This document shows positions 1-9,130 of a DNA stretch of 64,000 nucleotides, piece by piece. Positions within the stretch are counted from its first letter, which is position 1, and every line of letters begins with the position of its first letter. Both the position numbers and the translations under genes were made by a program. The notes beneath the pieces are model-generated. The model ran no database searches. It was not told the origin of the DNA and saw only the letters and a program-made list of their open reading frames with translations. The stretch covers positions 1,165,645-1,229,644 of the forward strand of contig NZ_NGKU01000001.1 in assembly GCF_002140915.1 (NCBI RefSeq), given 5' to 3'. Source of the DNA: Candidatus Enterococcus testudinis (GTDB taxonomy: Bacteria; Bacillota; Bacilli; Lactobacillales; Enterococcaceae).

Positions 1-171
1 GAGTTTGCTGAGGGCGATTTTTTCTTTCGAAGTCAGCGCAAAGTAATCTGTGCGATGCGCTTTAGGAATCAGTAGTATATGACCTTTGGATACAGGATAA
101 CGGTCTTCGATTACGAAGAATAGCTCTGATTCGATCAAAGTGGTTTGATTGATGCAGAAGGGACAGGACAT
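1..171 (-). CDS. HIT-family nucleotide-binding protein, partial
   Basis: This is the first 57 codons of a gene that runs off the left edge of the window. The start is the ATG whose complement lies at 169-171. The protein begins MSCPFC and continues with VSKGHILLIPKAHR, which matches the N-terminal half of histidine-triad (HIT) hydrolases of the Ap4A hydrolase/HINT type, including the Cys pair seen in many of them. The catalytic His-x-His-x-His motif would lie beyond the edge and cannot be checked. It is transcribed away from the pilus locus. Family assignment rests on the N-terminal half only. Confidence 0.8.
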   Translation of the reverse strand, partial: MSCPFCINQTTLIESELFFVIEDRYPVSKGHILLIPKAHRTDYFALTSKEKIALSKL

Positions 172-869
172 CTGTCACACACCTTTCTGAATATATCTGA
201 TGACGAACGAATATTTGCTTCTTTCAAGTATAACAGCCTCATTCCTTAGGGACAATCTATTCTATACATCAATCGCTATCGCCTTTTTTGTCGGCATTTT
301 TTTTGTGAAACAGCAACTATTTCTTTGATCGTTGAAAAAAATGAATGTTGCTTTTCTTTCCTTCTCGCTATACTAAACATGACGAAAAGTACCATCAATG
401 ATCAGACATCGTATGATCAATCGTTAACAGCGATAGAGAAGAACAATTTTTTTCATCCGTCATCCTTTTGGATCATCGGGGTGAAAGAGGACTGCGGTTC
501 TACAGACCAACATCATCATTTGGATACAAATCTAATCAAGCAGTAGTGGTTGTTCTTTTGTGAAAGATAGATCAAAGGAAGTGAATTTTATCGGTGCTTG
601 ATCTATGTGAGGAACTGACGGGTACCCTGATAAGCAAGCGTACTGTAATTCGCAGTGTTCAGATAGTAGAACACATTTTAGTGAAATATCTTAAATATAT
701 ATTTTTACAAATGGCATCCGAGTTTGTTTTACTATTTTTATTTATTTAGCAAAAAATATAGATTTGTATCGATTTGTTTGATAAGCTAATTGCAGCATAT
801 TTTTTAGGGAATCATATGTTGATGATAGGCACCACGCACCTCTTTTTGACTGTACAAAATGATGAGTAG
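172..869. other. Long AT-rich intergenic region before the pilus locus
   Basis: About 700 bases lie between the divergent HIT gene and the first pilin gene. I see no convincing gene. A 73-codon open frame at 325-546 would need a TTG start without a ribosome binding site and its product resembles nothing I know. The part from about 660 to 800 is very AT-rich and probably holds the promoter of the pilus operon, but no pair of -35/-10 boxes stands out enough to call. Confidence 0.5.
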
Positions 870-1541
870 GTGATGAATCTGAAAGAATCCATGAAAAAGA
901 GAGGGAATCTTGACGAAGCAGGCTTTAGCCTTATTGAGGTCATAGGCGCGATCGTCATTTTGGGTATCTCTTTCCTCTTGATTGCCTCGTTGGTGATCCA
1001 AAACAACTATGCAATCAACTTCAATAAGCAGCAAGAAGAAGCGATTGCAGCGCGGGAAGATATTAAGGAATGGCTGCTCTATAAAGCCCAAATTCAAGAC
1101 ATAGCAAATTTAAATCCTTGGGTATTTACAGAACCGTCACATGCTGAATCAACGGCGATGCAACAACGTAGAAATCACTTGGTCGTTGATAATACAGGTA
1201 TTCAATATGCACAAGGACAACCGTTATATGGAGAAACACCCATCGACATTGAAGATGATTTAAGAGGAACATTTATTCGGAAAGTCGAATATAAATTTGA
1301 TGGTGATGAATTGCCAGAAAACTTAGCCTATTCAGAATATGCACCTTTCTATATTGGACACTATTTGTCTGAAAACGGTGAAGCTACAGACTATCTCGTG
1401 AAAATTTTGGTGGAACAAGACACCACCAGCGCTGATTTCGATCCACGAAGGCAAGGCGTACGGTTGATTATACAGATTTATGGCAAAGCCAGAGGGGATT
1501 TACTCACGGAGACGATTCTTAATTGGGTGATTGAATACTGA
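870..1541 (+). CDS. Type IV minor pilin, PilV/GspI-like
   Basis: A 223-residue prepilin-like protein. Residues 1-18 form a basic leader ending in Gly, followed by FSLIEVIGAIVILGI, the class III prepilin signature with Glu at mature position 5 and a hydrophobic N-terminal helix. PilD should cleave after the Gly. The rest is a soluble domain of about 180 residues without a motif I recognise. It is the first gene of the pilus operon and overlaps the stop of the next reading frame region closely. The annotated start is GTG; the ATG at 873 and the ATG at 891 are alternatives because no strong AGGAGG is present. Role: minor pilin, probably in pilus initiation or at the tip. Confidence 0.85.
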   Translation: MMNLKESMKKRGNLDEAGFSLIEVIGAIVILGISFLLIASLVIQNNYAINFNKQQEEAIAAREDIKEWLLYKAQIQDIANLNPWVFTEPSHAESTAMQQRRNHLVVDNTGIQYAQGQPLYGETPIDIEDDLRGTFIRKVEYKFDGDELPENLAYSEYAPFYIGHYLSENGEATDYLVKILVEQDTTSADFDPRRQGVRLIIQIYGKARGDLLTETILNWVIEY

Positions 1542-1579
1542 TGTGCATTGAACACGTTTTTGCGGTGAGGAGGAGAAGG

Positions 1580-2266
1580 ATGAAGACCTACATAGCCGAT
1601 GAAAAAGGAATATCAACTGTAGAATTATTAGGGGCAGTCCTTATTTTTGGCATTGTCATCGCGATGTTTTCAAGTACCTTACATCTGATTGTACAAGCAT
1701 CTACCTTACAAGGACGGATCGTGCGTTATCAACAAATGGCCAATGAGATCGTTGCACAAACAGAAGGCATTGCAAAAACTAATGGTATTTATGAACAAGC
1801 AGGATATTTGGGCAAATTTGATAGCTTGAATTTTCATGAAGAGCATATTTTGAAGGTGATACCGGAAGGAGCGTCGGGAGAAAACATGACTGATCAAGGA
1901 AGCAGTCGACTGATGCTGACAGATATCAATGATACGACAAATAGTCGGGGACGTTATTATGACACCAAGGATTCAAACATAAAATTGAAACTCATTCAAC
2001 AAAAAAATGAAAATGAAGTTACTCGTACACAATATTACACAGCGAATTATCGAGATACATTTACGATTCAAACAAAAGTGCTTCTGATATTCTACACAGG
2101 TGATATCAATTTTTCCGATTACTATGACTATTCAACTGGTTGGTGGCAATTGGCGGATCTTTTGGCAGACTATCAAGAGCAGGCAATCTATCATCGAGAA
2201 TTTTCGATTCAATACAGAGATGATGAAAAGGCAAGAGGAGGGGTTCCGGGAGATGGGCGATGGTAA
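1580..2266 (+). CDS. Type IV minor pilin, PilW/GspJ-like
   Basis: A 228-residue prepilin-like protein. The ten-residue leader ends in Gly and is followed by ISTVELLGAVLIFGIV, with Glu at mature position 5. I chose the ATG at 1580 because a strong GAGGAGG sits just before it; an in-frame ATG at 1541 would add 13 residues but lacks a binding site. The soluble part is about 190 residues and unfamiliar. Its 3' end overlaps the start of the next gene by 14 bases, which suggests translational coupling. Size and position match the GspJ/PilW slot among minor pilins, but this is by analogy. Confidence 0.85.
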   Translation: MKTYIADEKGISTVELLGAVLIFGIVIAMFSSTLHLIVQASTLQGRIVRYQQMANEIVAQTEGIAKTNGIYEQAGYLGKFDSLNFHEEHILKVIPEGASGENMTDQGSSRLMLTDINDTTNSRGRYYDTKDSNIKLKLIQQKNENEVTRTQYYTANYRDTFTIQTKVLLIFYTGDINFSDYYDYSTGWWQLADLLADYQEQAIYHREFSIQYRDDEKARGGVPGDGRW

Positions 2267-4247
2267 TCAAAAAGAGGCAGGTTATGCACTCGTATATGCA
2301 CTTATAAGTATTATCATCGCCTCGTTAATCATTGCGCTAGTCTTTGTCATGGCGCGCAATGTGCATTCGCAAATCAAAATCATCGATACGCTGAGCAATA
2401 TCCAAGACGTTCAAGAGTATTCGCTACAAAAAGCAACACAGCAAATAAAGAAGCAAATTGATGATGGTTTATCAAAGTTGACCTTGATTGATTTCGGAAA
2501 TGATGAAAAAATCATCGAAGATTTGGTGGCATCTTGGGTACGATCATACGAACTCTCTGAGTCTGATATTGGATCGGCGCACCAATTTGATTATCATGTC
2601 AAGCTAAAGGAGATTCAGGCGACAAAAACATTGCCCTATTTGTTAAATACGAATGTTGGAGAACATGGTTGGGTTCAGTCGAATAGTTTCGAGTCTGATA
2701 AGACGAATATTGAGTTTACCTTTACATTAGAAACGAACGTCACCGCGAGGGGTGCAGATACGCGGAAAGGAACGGCTTCTGCTGCGTATGTCTATGAGAT
2801 TCAATGGGATGAATATGATGTTGAGGATGTTGTCACGCATATGGATATTTGGCGTTACATTTTCTATGCGTATTATTTGCCCAATGATGCACAGCGGGTA
2901 TCAGCTGATGATTGGATCCGTAAGATGTATCAAGTATATGACTATCAACAAGTCCGCTCGACTTTTGACTATGCCAATTACGATGAAACGCAACCAGCTA
3001 CCTTTGGCTACACAGGAAGTGTCTTGCAAGATTTCAGAGATGGCTATTTCTTGGACTTCTACAGCCGACCGATTGTCAACGACTTACAATTCGAAGGATC
3101 TTTTATTTTTAATCATGGTATCCAACTTGATGGTAGGCAAATGGGCAATTTGTTTGTTCGAAATATGTTGTCTATCCGAAATGATGGAAGTGCACCGCCA
3201 ACGAATGGCTTGCACTTGATCAAGGATATAGATGTGCAAGCAAGTGTGGGGATGTACGTCGATCTTGGCAGCCAAAGAGGCAGTCGCCTCGTTGTATCTC
3301 AGGAGTCATCCAGCTTAATGGCAGGGAACTTGTGGTTGAACAATAGCAATAGTCAAGAGAATGCGCAGTCGCAAGAAGGCATGTTGTTTGGCGCAGGATA
3401 TCTTACTGTGCAACCGAATACGAGTGGAAACAATTTCCAATTTAATCATTATATCACTGACGTGACGAAATCAAATCCTCGTGATAGTGCTTGGGATCAA
3501 TTCACCAGCGGTTCATTTGTGATGACAAGCAGTAATTTTTATGCGGGGCCAATTACTGAAGGAACGATTGTACATACTTCATCAGATACAGTACGTCAGA
3601 TTGATATTCAAGGGAATTTTATGTTGTCAAATGCAAGTATCTCTAGCAATACTGGTATCCGTGATTTTTCTTATTTTACACAAAACAATGGTATCACCGT
3701 TCCTCATGCACCTTCCACACTTATCTTAGAAGGGCGCAATACCTTGATGCAAGTAGCCGGAATGACCTTTATCGATGCACCAAAAACGGTCCGTCGACCG
3801 TCACTAGCAGAAGCCGGATCAACAGAACATTTTGATGCTTATTTCTATGACGAAAAAAGTTGGAATCAGATTGTGCTCAAAGATGGCGCACAATTGGTTT
3901 TGGATTATACAGGTGTGGAACCCTTTGTTTTAGAAGTGGATCGAACAGCCAGTTTTTCAATGAAATTATTGCCAGGATTGGCTCTCTTCGATCCAACATT
4001 TTTGAGTAATGGGCAAATGAATCATGTGTTACAAGGACGTGTGATTCTTGAACCCTTTCATGCTGCTGATCAAGCGAGTTTACAAAGTCAGCTAGATCTT
4101 TTGGGTATCAGCTATTCTCTTTGTGCACATGCCAGTGAAGCGGTTGAGGGACAAATATCGATTGTCGAGAAAAGCGGCGGTGCAAGTATCGGCAGCAATC
4201 AAATTATTTCTCGGACTTTTGATTATGTTCGTACAATCAACTATTGA
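2253..4247 (+). CDS. Large pilin-like protein without Glu5, PilX/GspK-like
   Basis: A 664-residue protein. The leader is MGDGNQKEAG, then YALVYALISIIIASLIIALV, so the prepilin cleavage glycine and N-terminal helix are present but Tyr replaces the usual Glu at mature position 5. Loss of Glu5 is characteristic of GspK/PilX-type tip subunits. The roughly 600-residue remainder is rich in Asn, Ser, Gly and beta-prone segments, far larger than a normal minor pilin. The ATG at 2253 is preceded by AGAGGAGGGG; an upstream in-frame start at 2100 lies inside the preceding gene and is unlikely. I infer a modular tip subunit, possibly adhesive. No known ligand-binding domain can be named from the sequence. 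Confidence 0.75.
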   Translation: MGDGNQKEAGYALVYALISIIIASLIIALVFVMARNVHSQIKIIDTLSNIQDVQEYSLQKATQQIKKQIDDGLSKLTLIDFGNDEKIIEDLVASWVRSYELSESDIGSAHQFDYHVKLKEIQATKTLPYLLNTNVGEHGWVQSNSFESDKTNIEFTFTLETNVTARGADTRKGTASAAYVYEIQWDEYDVEDVVTHMDIWRYIFYAYYLPNDAQRVSADDWIRKMYQVYDYQQVRSTFDYANYDETQPATFGYTGSVLQDFRDGYFLDFYSRPIVNDLQFEGSFIFNHGIQLDGRQMGNLFVRNMLSIRNDGSAPPTNGLHLIKDIDVQASVGMYVDLGSQRGSRLVVSQESSSLMAGNLWLNNSNSQENAQSQEGMLFGAGYLTVQPNTSGNNFQFNHYITDVTKSNPRDSAWDQFTSGSFVMTSSNFYAGPITEGTIVHTSSDTVRQIDIQGNFMLSNASISSNTGIRDFSYFTQNNGITVPHAPSTLILEGRNTLMQVAGMTFIDAPKTVRRPSLAEAGSTEHFDAYFYDEKSWNQIVLKDGAQLVLDYTGVEPFVLEVDRTASFSMKLLPGLALFDPTFLSNGQMNHVLQGRVILEPFHAADQASLQSQLDLLGISYSLCAHASEAVEGQISIVEKSGGASIGSNQIISRTFDYVRTINY

Positions 4248-4261
4248 AAGGAGGTTGCCTA

Positions 4262-5818
4262 ATGGCGGAATCAAGTGAAAGAGCGGCCCGCAAAAAGCCG
4301 AAAAGACCTTCAAGAACTTCAGAAACCAGCAAAAGATCCACATCGAGCAATTTATTTGATTTAGTGATCAGTTCGGAGATCTTATCATTGATTCCGCGTT
4401 CTTTTGCAAAGCAGCACAGTGTCTATCCATTAGAGAAGAAAGGCAATCGCTTGACCGTTGCAATGGCAAATCCAGGGGACTATGCGGCAATCAATGAAAT
4501 GCGTCTCATCACAGGACTGTTGATTCGTCCGCAAAAAGCCCACAACGCGGATATCCAGCAATTGATCGTTCGCGATTATCCTTCTGAAATCAGTTTAGAT
4601 GGATTGAACGATTCTATCATTGACTCCATTGATCATGAAGCAGACTCAAAACTGGATGATTCGCCGATTGTTAAACTGGTCAATACATTATTACAAGATG
4701 CTGTTGATCGAGGGGCAAGCGATATTCATTTTGACCCTCAAGAAAAAGGCTTAATCGTTCGATTACGGGTGGATGGTGAATTGCGTACCCACGAGAATCT
4801 GCCTAAAAACATCCAAACAGGTGTCGTTTCACGATTGAAGATCATTTCATCATTGGATATCACAGAAAGTCGCGTACCCCAAGATGGGCGAGCAATGATT
4901 CGCAACAGTGGAAGTATCGTCGACTTAAGGGTTTCGGTTTTGCCAGTCATTCATGGCGAAAAAGTAGTTATCCGGGTATTGGATCGTTCCAGCGGCATTC
5001 GTCGCTTAGATGAATTTCGGTTTGAACCGACTGTACTCAACACGTTTAAATCAATATTGCATAAACCCCATGGCATTATCTTAGTCACAGGGCCTACAGG
5101 GTCTGGGAAATCTTCTTCGTTATACGCTGCACTTCAGGAGTTGAATACACCTGAGATCAATATTATAACTGTTGAAGATCCAGTAGAATTCCAATTACAA
5201 GGCATCAATCAAGTGGCGGTCAATAGCAATGTCGGCTTGACCTTTTCGGCAGGCTTGCGTTCTATTCTAAGACAGGATCCAAATGTGGTCATGGTGGGTG
5301 AGATTCGAGATGGTGAAACTGCTGAAATTGCGATTCGCGCATCAATGACCGGGCACTTGGTCTTATCAACATTGCATACAAACGATTCTGTCAGTACGAT
5401 CAATCGTCTGGTTGACATGGGGGTTGAACCCTTTCTTGTTGCAAATGCACTAGAGGGCATCTTGGCCCAAAGGCTTGTTCGAACACTCTGTTCTTCTTGC
5501 AAGAAACTGGCGCGGGCAAGCGATCGAGATAAACAGTTGTTCGAACAGTATGGCATCAAAGTGACAAAACTGGCGCAACCAGTGGGGTGTCCAAAATGTG
5601 CTAATACAGGTTTCAAAGGAAGGATGGCCGTTCAAGAACTGCTCACGATCGATAGTGGTTTGCGGCGAATGATCACGAATAAAGCGACCAATGATCAATT
5701 GATGGACTATGTGCAAGAACGAAAGATGCGCTTTTTATTGGATGATGGACTAGACAAAGTACAGCAAGGATATTCAACTATCGAAGAAGTATTGAAAGTT
5801 GTGAGCGAAGAAGACTAA
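4262..5818 (+). CDS. pilB: Type IV pilus extension ATPase PilB
   Basis: A 518-residue GspE/PilB-family hexameric ATPase that powers pilin polymerisation at the inner face of the membrane. An MshEN-like N-terminal domain (about residues 30-105) precedes the ATPase core. Walker A GPTGSGKSS lies near residue 277, the Walker B region contains VVMVGEIRDGE, and His-box HLVLSTLHTND follows. The four-cysteine zinc motif (CSSC, then CPKC) near the C terminus separates PilB from the retraction ATPase PilT. The first 30 residues are unusually Arg/Lys/Ser rich. The start at 4262 has AAAGGAGG upstream. It follows the large pilin gene by 14 bases. Confidence 0.95.
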   Translation: MAESSERAARKKPKRPSRTSETSKRSTSSNLFDLVISSEILSLIPRSFAKQHSVYPLEKKGNRLTVAMANPGDYAAINEMRLITGLLIRPQKAHNADIQQLIVRDYPSEISLDGLNDSIIDSIDHEADSKLDDSPIVKLVNTLLQDAVDRGASDIHFDPQEKGLIVRLRVDGELRTHENLPKNIQTGVVSRLKIISSLDITESRVPQDGRAMIRNSGSIVDLRVSVLPVIHGEKVVIRVLDRSSGIRRLDEFRFEPTVLNTFKSILHKPHGIILVTGPTGSGKSSSLYAALQELNTPEINIITVEDPVEFQLQGINQVAVNSNVGLTFSAGLRSILRQDPNVVMVGEIRDGETAEIAIRASMTGHLVLSTLHTNDSVSTINRLVDMGVEPFLVANALEGILAQRLVRTLCSSCKKLARASDRDKQLFEQYGIKVTKLAQPVGCPKCANTGFKGRMAVQELLTIDSGLRRMITNKATNDQLMDYVQERKMRFLLDDGLDKVQQGYSTIEEVLKVVSEED

Positions 5819-5868
5819 AGGTGTCTTTTTTTGAAGGAACATTCTTATACGTAATCAAGAGATAAGAC

Positions 5869-5894
5869 GCATCTCCACAGGCACATTGAGATGC
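5869..5894 (+). promoter_or_regulatory. Hairpin between pilB and pilT
   Basis: GCATCTC at 5869-5875 can pair with GAGATGC at 5888-5894, and flanking bases extend the stem slightly. There is no T-run after it, so it is more likely an RNA processing or stability element than a terminator. It lies in the 96-base gap between the two ATPase genes. Confidence 0.4.
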
Positions 5895-5914
5895 GCTCAT
5901 AGAAAGGGGCAGTG

Positions 5915-7222
5915 ATGATGGAACGTACGAAAATAGCAGCAAAAGAACGTAATGCAAACCCAAGGATGCCAAAAGAAAATCGCACCCGTATCCGTGAGAA
6001 TCGAGCGGTCAGAGAAAAAAATCGCACCCGTAACCGATCGTCAGAGTCAGATTATCGTGTGTCGACACGGGAGAGCATTGAGAAAGTCGAACGTCAGGTG
6101 CAGGGACAACCAGATGGAAACTATAGCGAAACAACAACTGCAGATCCATCAGTTATTTCCTCTTTCTCAAATATGGCCCCTGCAGAACGAATCGATCATT
6201 GGCTGAAAATCGCTGTCGATCAGAAGGCTTCTGATATCCATTTAGTAGAAGGTGTCCCGCCAATCTTTCGACGACATGGTGATTTGCTCCCGATTGAAGG
6301 TGTGCCGACAATTGATACGAAAGATATCGAAGCCATCGCAGAAGTATTATGTAATGAGCGGCAATGGCAAGAATTTACCGAAAAAGGCGAAACAGATTTA
6401 GCCTATGAGTTGGGCGCTATCTGTCGGTTTCGGGTCAATATTTTTCGCCAAAAAGATACGGTGTCCATCGCGTTGCGTCAGATTCCGATCGAGATACCAA
6501 AACTGAGTAAATTAGGTATGCCGTCAGTCTTACGCACGCTGATCCATAAGAGCCAAGGATTGTTCTTAGTGACTGGACCGACAGGATCTGGTAAATCCAC
6601 AACCCTCGCAGCCATGTTGGATTATTTGAACGATACCAAAAAGACGCACATTCTGACATTGGAAGATCCAATCGAGTATATCCACAATCACAAAAAAAGC
6701 ATCGTTGCCCAAAGAGAAGTCGGCAGTGATACGTTATCATTCGGCAATGGCTTGCGGGCAGCGTTGCGACAAGATCCTGACGTGATTCTAGTCGGGGAGC
6801 TGCGGGATTTTGAAACGATTTCCATTGCACTGACTGCTGCTGAAACAGGGCATTTGGTTTTGGGTACACTGCACACGTCAAGTGCACCAGCAACAATCGA
6901 ACGGATCGTCGATGTCTTTCCAGCAGATCAGCAAACGCAGATAAGAACACAGTTGGCAGGGGCTTTGATCGGCATTTTATCGCAGCGTTTATTGCCAACG
7001 TTAGACGGTAACGGGCGGGTGGCAGCCACTGAAATGATGCTCAACACACGAGGAATCGCCAGCTTGATCCGTCAAGCGAAAACTCATCAGATACACAATA
7101 TGCTGCAAATGGGAAAAAACGAAGGCATGCATACAATGCGCGCCTCTTTGGAGGATTTGGTTGCAATGGAAAGAGTGGAAGCCGATGTTGCGGATAATTT
7201 ACTGGAAGAAGGGAGCGAATAG
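5915..7222 (+). CDS. pilT: Type IV pilus retraction ATPase PilT with N-terminal extension
   Basis: A 435-residue PilT-family ATPase that depolymerises the pilus. The PilT core starts near residue 93 (KASDIHLVEG). Walker A GPTGSGKST is near residue 221, followed by the Walker B region ILVGELRDFETI, HLVLGTLHT, and LIRQAKTHQI, the equivalent of the AIRNLIRE/retraction helix region. It lacks the PilB zinc cysteines. The core is normal in size, but about 90 extra residues precede it, highly charged and Arg-rich, with two copies of a short NRTR-type unit encoded by an exact 15-base repeat (5976-5990 and 6018-6032). GTG 5912, ATG 5915 and ATG 5918 are possible starts after AAAGGGG. Confidence 0.93.
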   Translation: MMERTKIAAKERNANPRMPKENRTRIRENRAVREKNRTRNRSSESDYRVSTRESIEKVERQVQGQPDGNYSETTTADPSVISSFSNMAPAERIDHWLKIAVDQKASDIHLVEGVPPIFRRHGDLLPIEGVPTIDTKDIEAIAEVLCNERQWQEFTEKGETDLAYELGAICRFRVNIFRQKDTVSIALRQIPIEIPKLSKLGMPSVLRTLIHKSQGLFLVTGPTGSGKSTTLAAMLDYLNDTKKTHILTLEDPIEYIHNHKKSIVAQREVGSDTLSFGNGLRAALRQDPDVILVGELRDFETISIALTAAETGHLVLGTLHTSSAPATIERIVDVFPADQQTQIRTQLAGALIGILSQRLLPTLDGNGRVAATEMMLNTRGIASLIRQAKTHQIHNMLQMGKNEGMHTMRASLEDLVAMERVEADVADNLLEEGSE

Positions 7223-7225
7223 TCG

Positions 7226-8437
7226 ATGGCATTATTTGCCTATCAAGGCACCAATGTTAGAGGCGAATCGTTTTCTGGCAGCTTACGTGCCAATTCAACA
7301 GTGGAAGCCCGTCAAAAATTACGTAAGAAACATATAAAAGTCAGCAACTTGATTGAACAGCCGGAAACATTGGCAAACAAAGAAATCCAACTATTTACCA
7401 AAGTGTCTCTCAAGTTGCTGGTTGGCTATTTACGCCAATTTTCCACGTTGATTTCTTCTGGCATCACAGTCGTTGATGCGTCAAGAATGTTGGAAGAGCA
7501 ACAAAAAAATCCCAACTTCAAGAAAATACTTGGTGAGATCAGAGATGAGATCGATAGCGGACGCCCTATTTCAGAGGCCTACAAAGAGTATCCAAATGCC
7601 TTCCCGACACTGTTGACCAGTGTGATAGCAGTGTCTGAAATGTCTGGATCACTAGAAAGCAATTTGAAAGATATGGCTGATTATTATGAAAAGAGTTCGG
7701 AGAGCCGCAGCGGCATCATCACAGCCATGGTCTATCCGATTATCTTGGTTATCTTGACCTTTATCGTAGGGATCATCTTATTGGTGATGATCGTGCCCAT
7801 GTTCGTCGAAGTATTTGAAGGATTTGATGCCGAATTGCCGGCGATTACGGTAGCAACAATGGCTGTCAGTGACTTTCTTCAAACGAGAGGTTGGATCCTA
7901 TTGATCTTTATCGTGGGCGGTGGATTGTTCTTTTGGCTCGCTAGGCGGAATGAAAAATTTAATTTCGCATTCGAGAGCTTTCTTTTGCGCATCCCCTTAG
8001 TAGGGGACATGATCACGAAAAACAGTTTTTCATTGTTTATGACAACGATGTCGACTCTGTTAAGCAGTTCAGTCGGCATGGTGACCGCGCTGAATATGAG
8101 TCGGGACGTCGTGGCTAATCAGTACATCAAACGCATTATTGATAACTGTGCCTTTCAAATTGAAGAAGGCGGAAAAATGAGTGATGTGTTTCGTGGCAAC
8201 ACTATGGTGCCCATGCTGGTGACGCAGATGGTTGAGATCGGTGAGCATACCGGCTCGCTAGAGGATATGTTAAAACGCTTAAGTATCATCTTCCAAAAAG
8301 AAGTGGATGAGACAAGCAAGCGGCTTAAAACGATCATCGAACCGATTGTCATCTTGGTGATATGTATGATCGTAGGATTGATCGTGGCCGCGATCATGAT
8401 CCCTATGTTCGATCTCTTTAGTGCAATCCAAGGGTAA
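7226..8437 (+). CDS. pilC: Type IV pilus platform protein PilC
   Basis: A 403-residue inner-membrane platform protein of the PilC/GspF family, which couples the ATPases to pilin insertion. Two repeated T2SSF cytoplasmic domains are visible: the first around residues 65-190 with LRQFSTLISSGITVVDA, the second around 270-390 with a matching MTTMSTLLSSSVGMVTAL segment. Hydrophobic helices lie near residues 170-195, 220-240 and 375-400. It begins three bases after the pilT stop, with GAAGGGAG as binding site. Length is typical of the family. Confidence 0.94.
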   Translation: MALFAYQGTNVRGESFSGSLRANSTVEARQKLRKKHIKVSNLIEQPETLANKEIQLFTKVSLKLLVGYLRQFSTLISSGITVVDASRMLEEQQKNPNFKKILGEIRDEIDSGRPISEAYKEYPNAFPTLLTSVIAVSEMSGSLESNLKDMADYYEKSSESRSGIITAMVYPIILVILTFIVGIILLVMIVPMFVEVFEGFDAELPAITVATMAVSDFLQTRGWILLIFIVGGGLFFWLARRNEKFNFAFESFLLRIPLVGDMITKNSFSLFMTTMSTLLSSSVGMVTALNMSRDVVANQYIKRIIDNCAFQIEEGGKMSDVFRGNTMVPMLVTQMVEIGEHTGSLEDMLKRLSIIFQKEVDETSKRLKTIIEPIVILVICMIVGLIVAAIMIPMFDLFSAIQG

Positions 8438-8452
8438 TCTTATTTGGGTATT

Positions 8453-8476
8453 AACAAGTCATCTAGACGACTTGTT
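8453..8476 (+). promoter_or_regulatory. Hairpin upstream of major pilin gene
   Basis: AACAAGTC (8453-8460) pairs perfectly with GACTTGTT (8469-8476) across an eight-base loop, followed by an AT-rich run. It lies between pilC and the major pilin. I infer partial termination or a processing site that lets the pilin transcript differ in amount from the upstream message. Confidence 0.5.
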
Positions 8477-8516
8477 TAATATATATATATGAAAAAATAG
8501 GAGGAGTAAATAGAAT

Positions 8517-9029
8517 ATGATTGATGCAATTTTAGTTGAAGAAACAACAGAAAACCGGTTCAATAAATTAATGAAGGACGAACGAGGCCTATCTTTGGTC
8601 GAGTTGCTGGCAGTAGTCGTTATCTTAGCAATCATCGCTGGTATCGGGGTTATCGCTATCGGTAACGTGATCCAAAATACTCGTGAAGATGCAGCTGTCG
8701 CTGATGTACAGCAAGCTTACTCAGCAGCCGTTCTATATTTGTCAACAAACCGTAGTTTGAATGATGGAAAAGATGATGAACCGAAAAGAATATTTACATT
8801 GGAAGAAGTCATGGAGGACAACTTGCTTAACAGTACTTCATGGACAGGCACAGACACGGTTGAATTTTATATTGGAACAAATGGTGATTTAACAATGTAT
8901 GTACCAGATGGCGTGTTAATGGCGGGCCAAATCCCGAATGATGAAGTTGGGGCGGAAGGGGCAGGTCAATCCCAAAACGAAATTAATGCTCTAACACGCG
9001 ACAAACTATTTAACAAAAAAGAGGACTGA
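8517..9029 (+). CDS. pilA: Major type IV pilin candidate, PilA/PilE-like
   Basis: A 170-residue prepilin. The 24-residue leader ends in RG and is followed by LSLVELLAVVVILAIIAGI, with Glu at mature position 5 and a classic N-terminal helix. The mature protein is about 146 residues. The leader is long and acidic (several Glu and Asp) rather than short and basic. An AGGAGGAG binding site precedes ATG 8517; an internal ATG at 8571 would give a six-residue leader but has no binding site. Position next to pilC and pilD, plus its own flanking hairpins, suggests this is the main fibre subunit. Confidence 0.88.
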   Translation: MIDAILVEETTENRFNKLMKDERGLSLVELLAVVVILAIIAGIGVIAIGNVIQNTREDAAVADVQQAYSAAVLYLSTNRSLNDGKDDEPKRIFTLEEVMEDNLLNSTSWTGTDTVEFYIGTNGDLTMYVPDGVLMAGQIPNDEVGAEGAGQSQNEINALTRDKLFNKKED

Positions 9030-9060
9030 GAATTGAGACATATCGTCTTAATTCTCAGTC
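9024..9060 (+). terminator. Strong hairpin at the end of the major pilin gene
   Basis: A 16-base stem, 15 of 16 paired (9024-9039 with 9045-9060), with a five-base loop, overlaps the pilin stop codon. No T-run follows, so it may act mainly as a 3' stabiliser or leaky terminator that limits read-through into pilD. Confidence 0.6.
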
Positions 9061-9130
9061 ACTCGCAATATCGGTCATAACCATGACCTAAAACCAACAA
9101 CTTCCGCATCAAGGAAAAAAGGAGTTTTTT

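Noticed and set aside
325-546. 73-codon open frame upstream of the pilus operon
   Set aside because: TTG start without ribosome binding site, no recognisable protein features, and it lies in AT-rich intergenic DNA.
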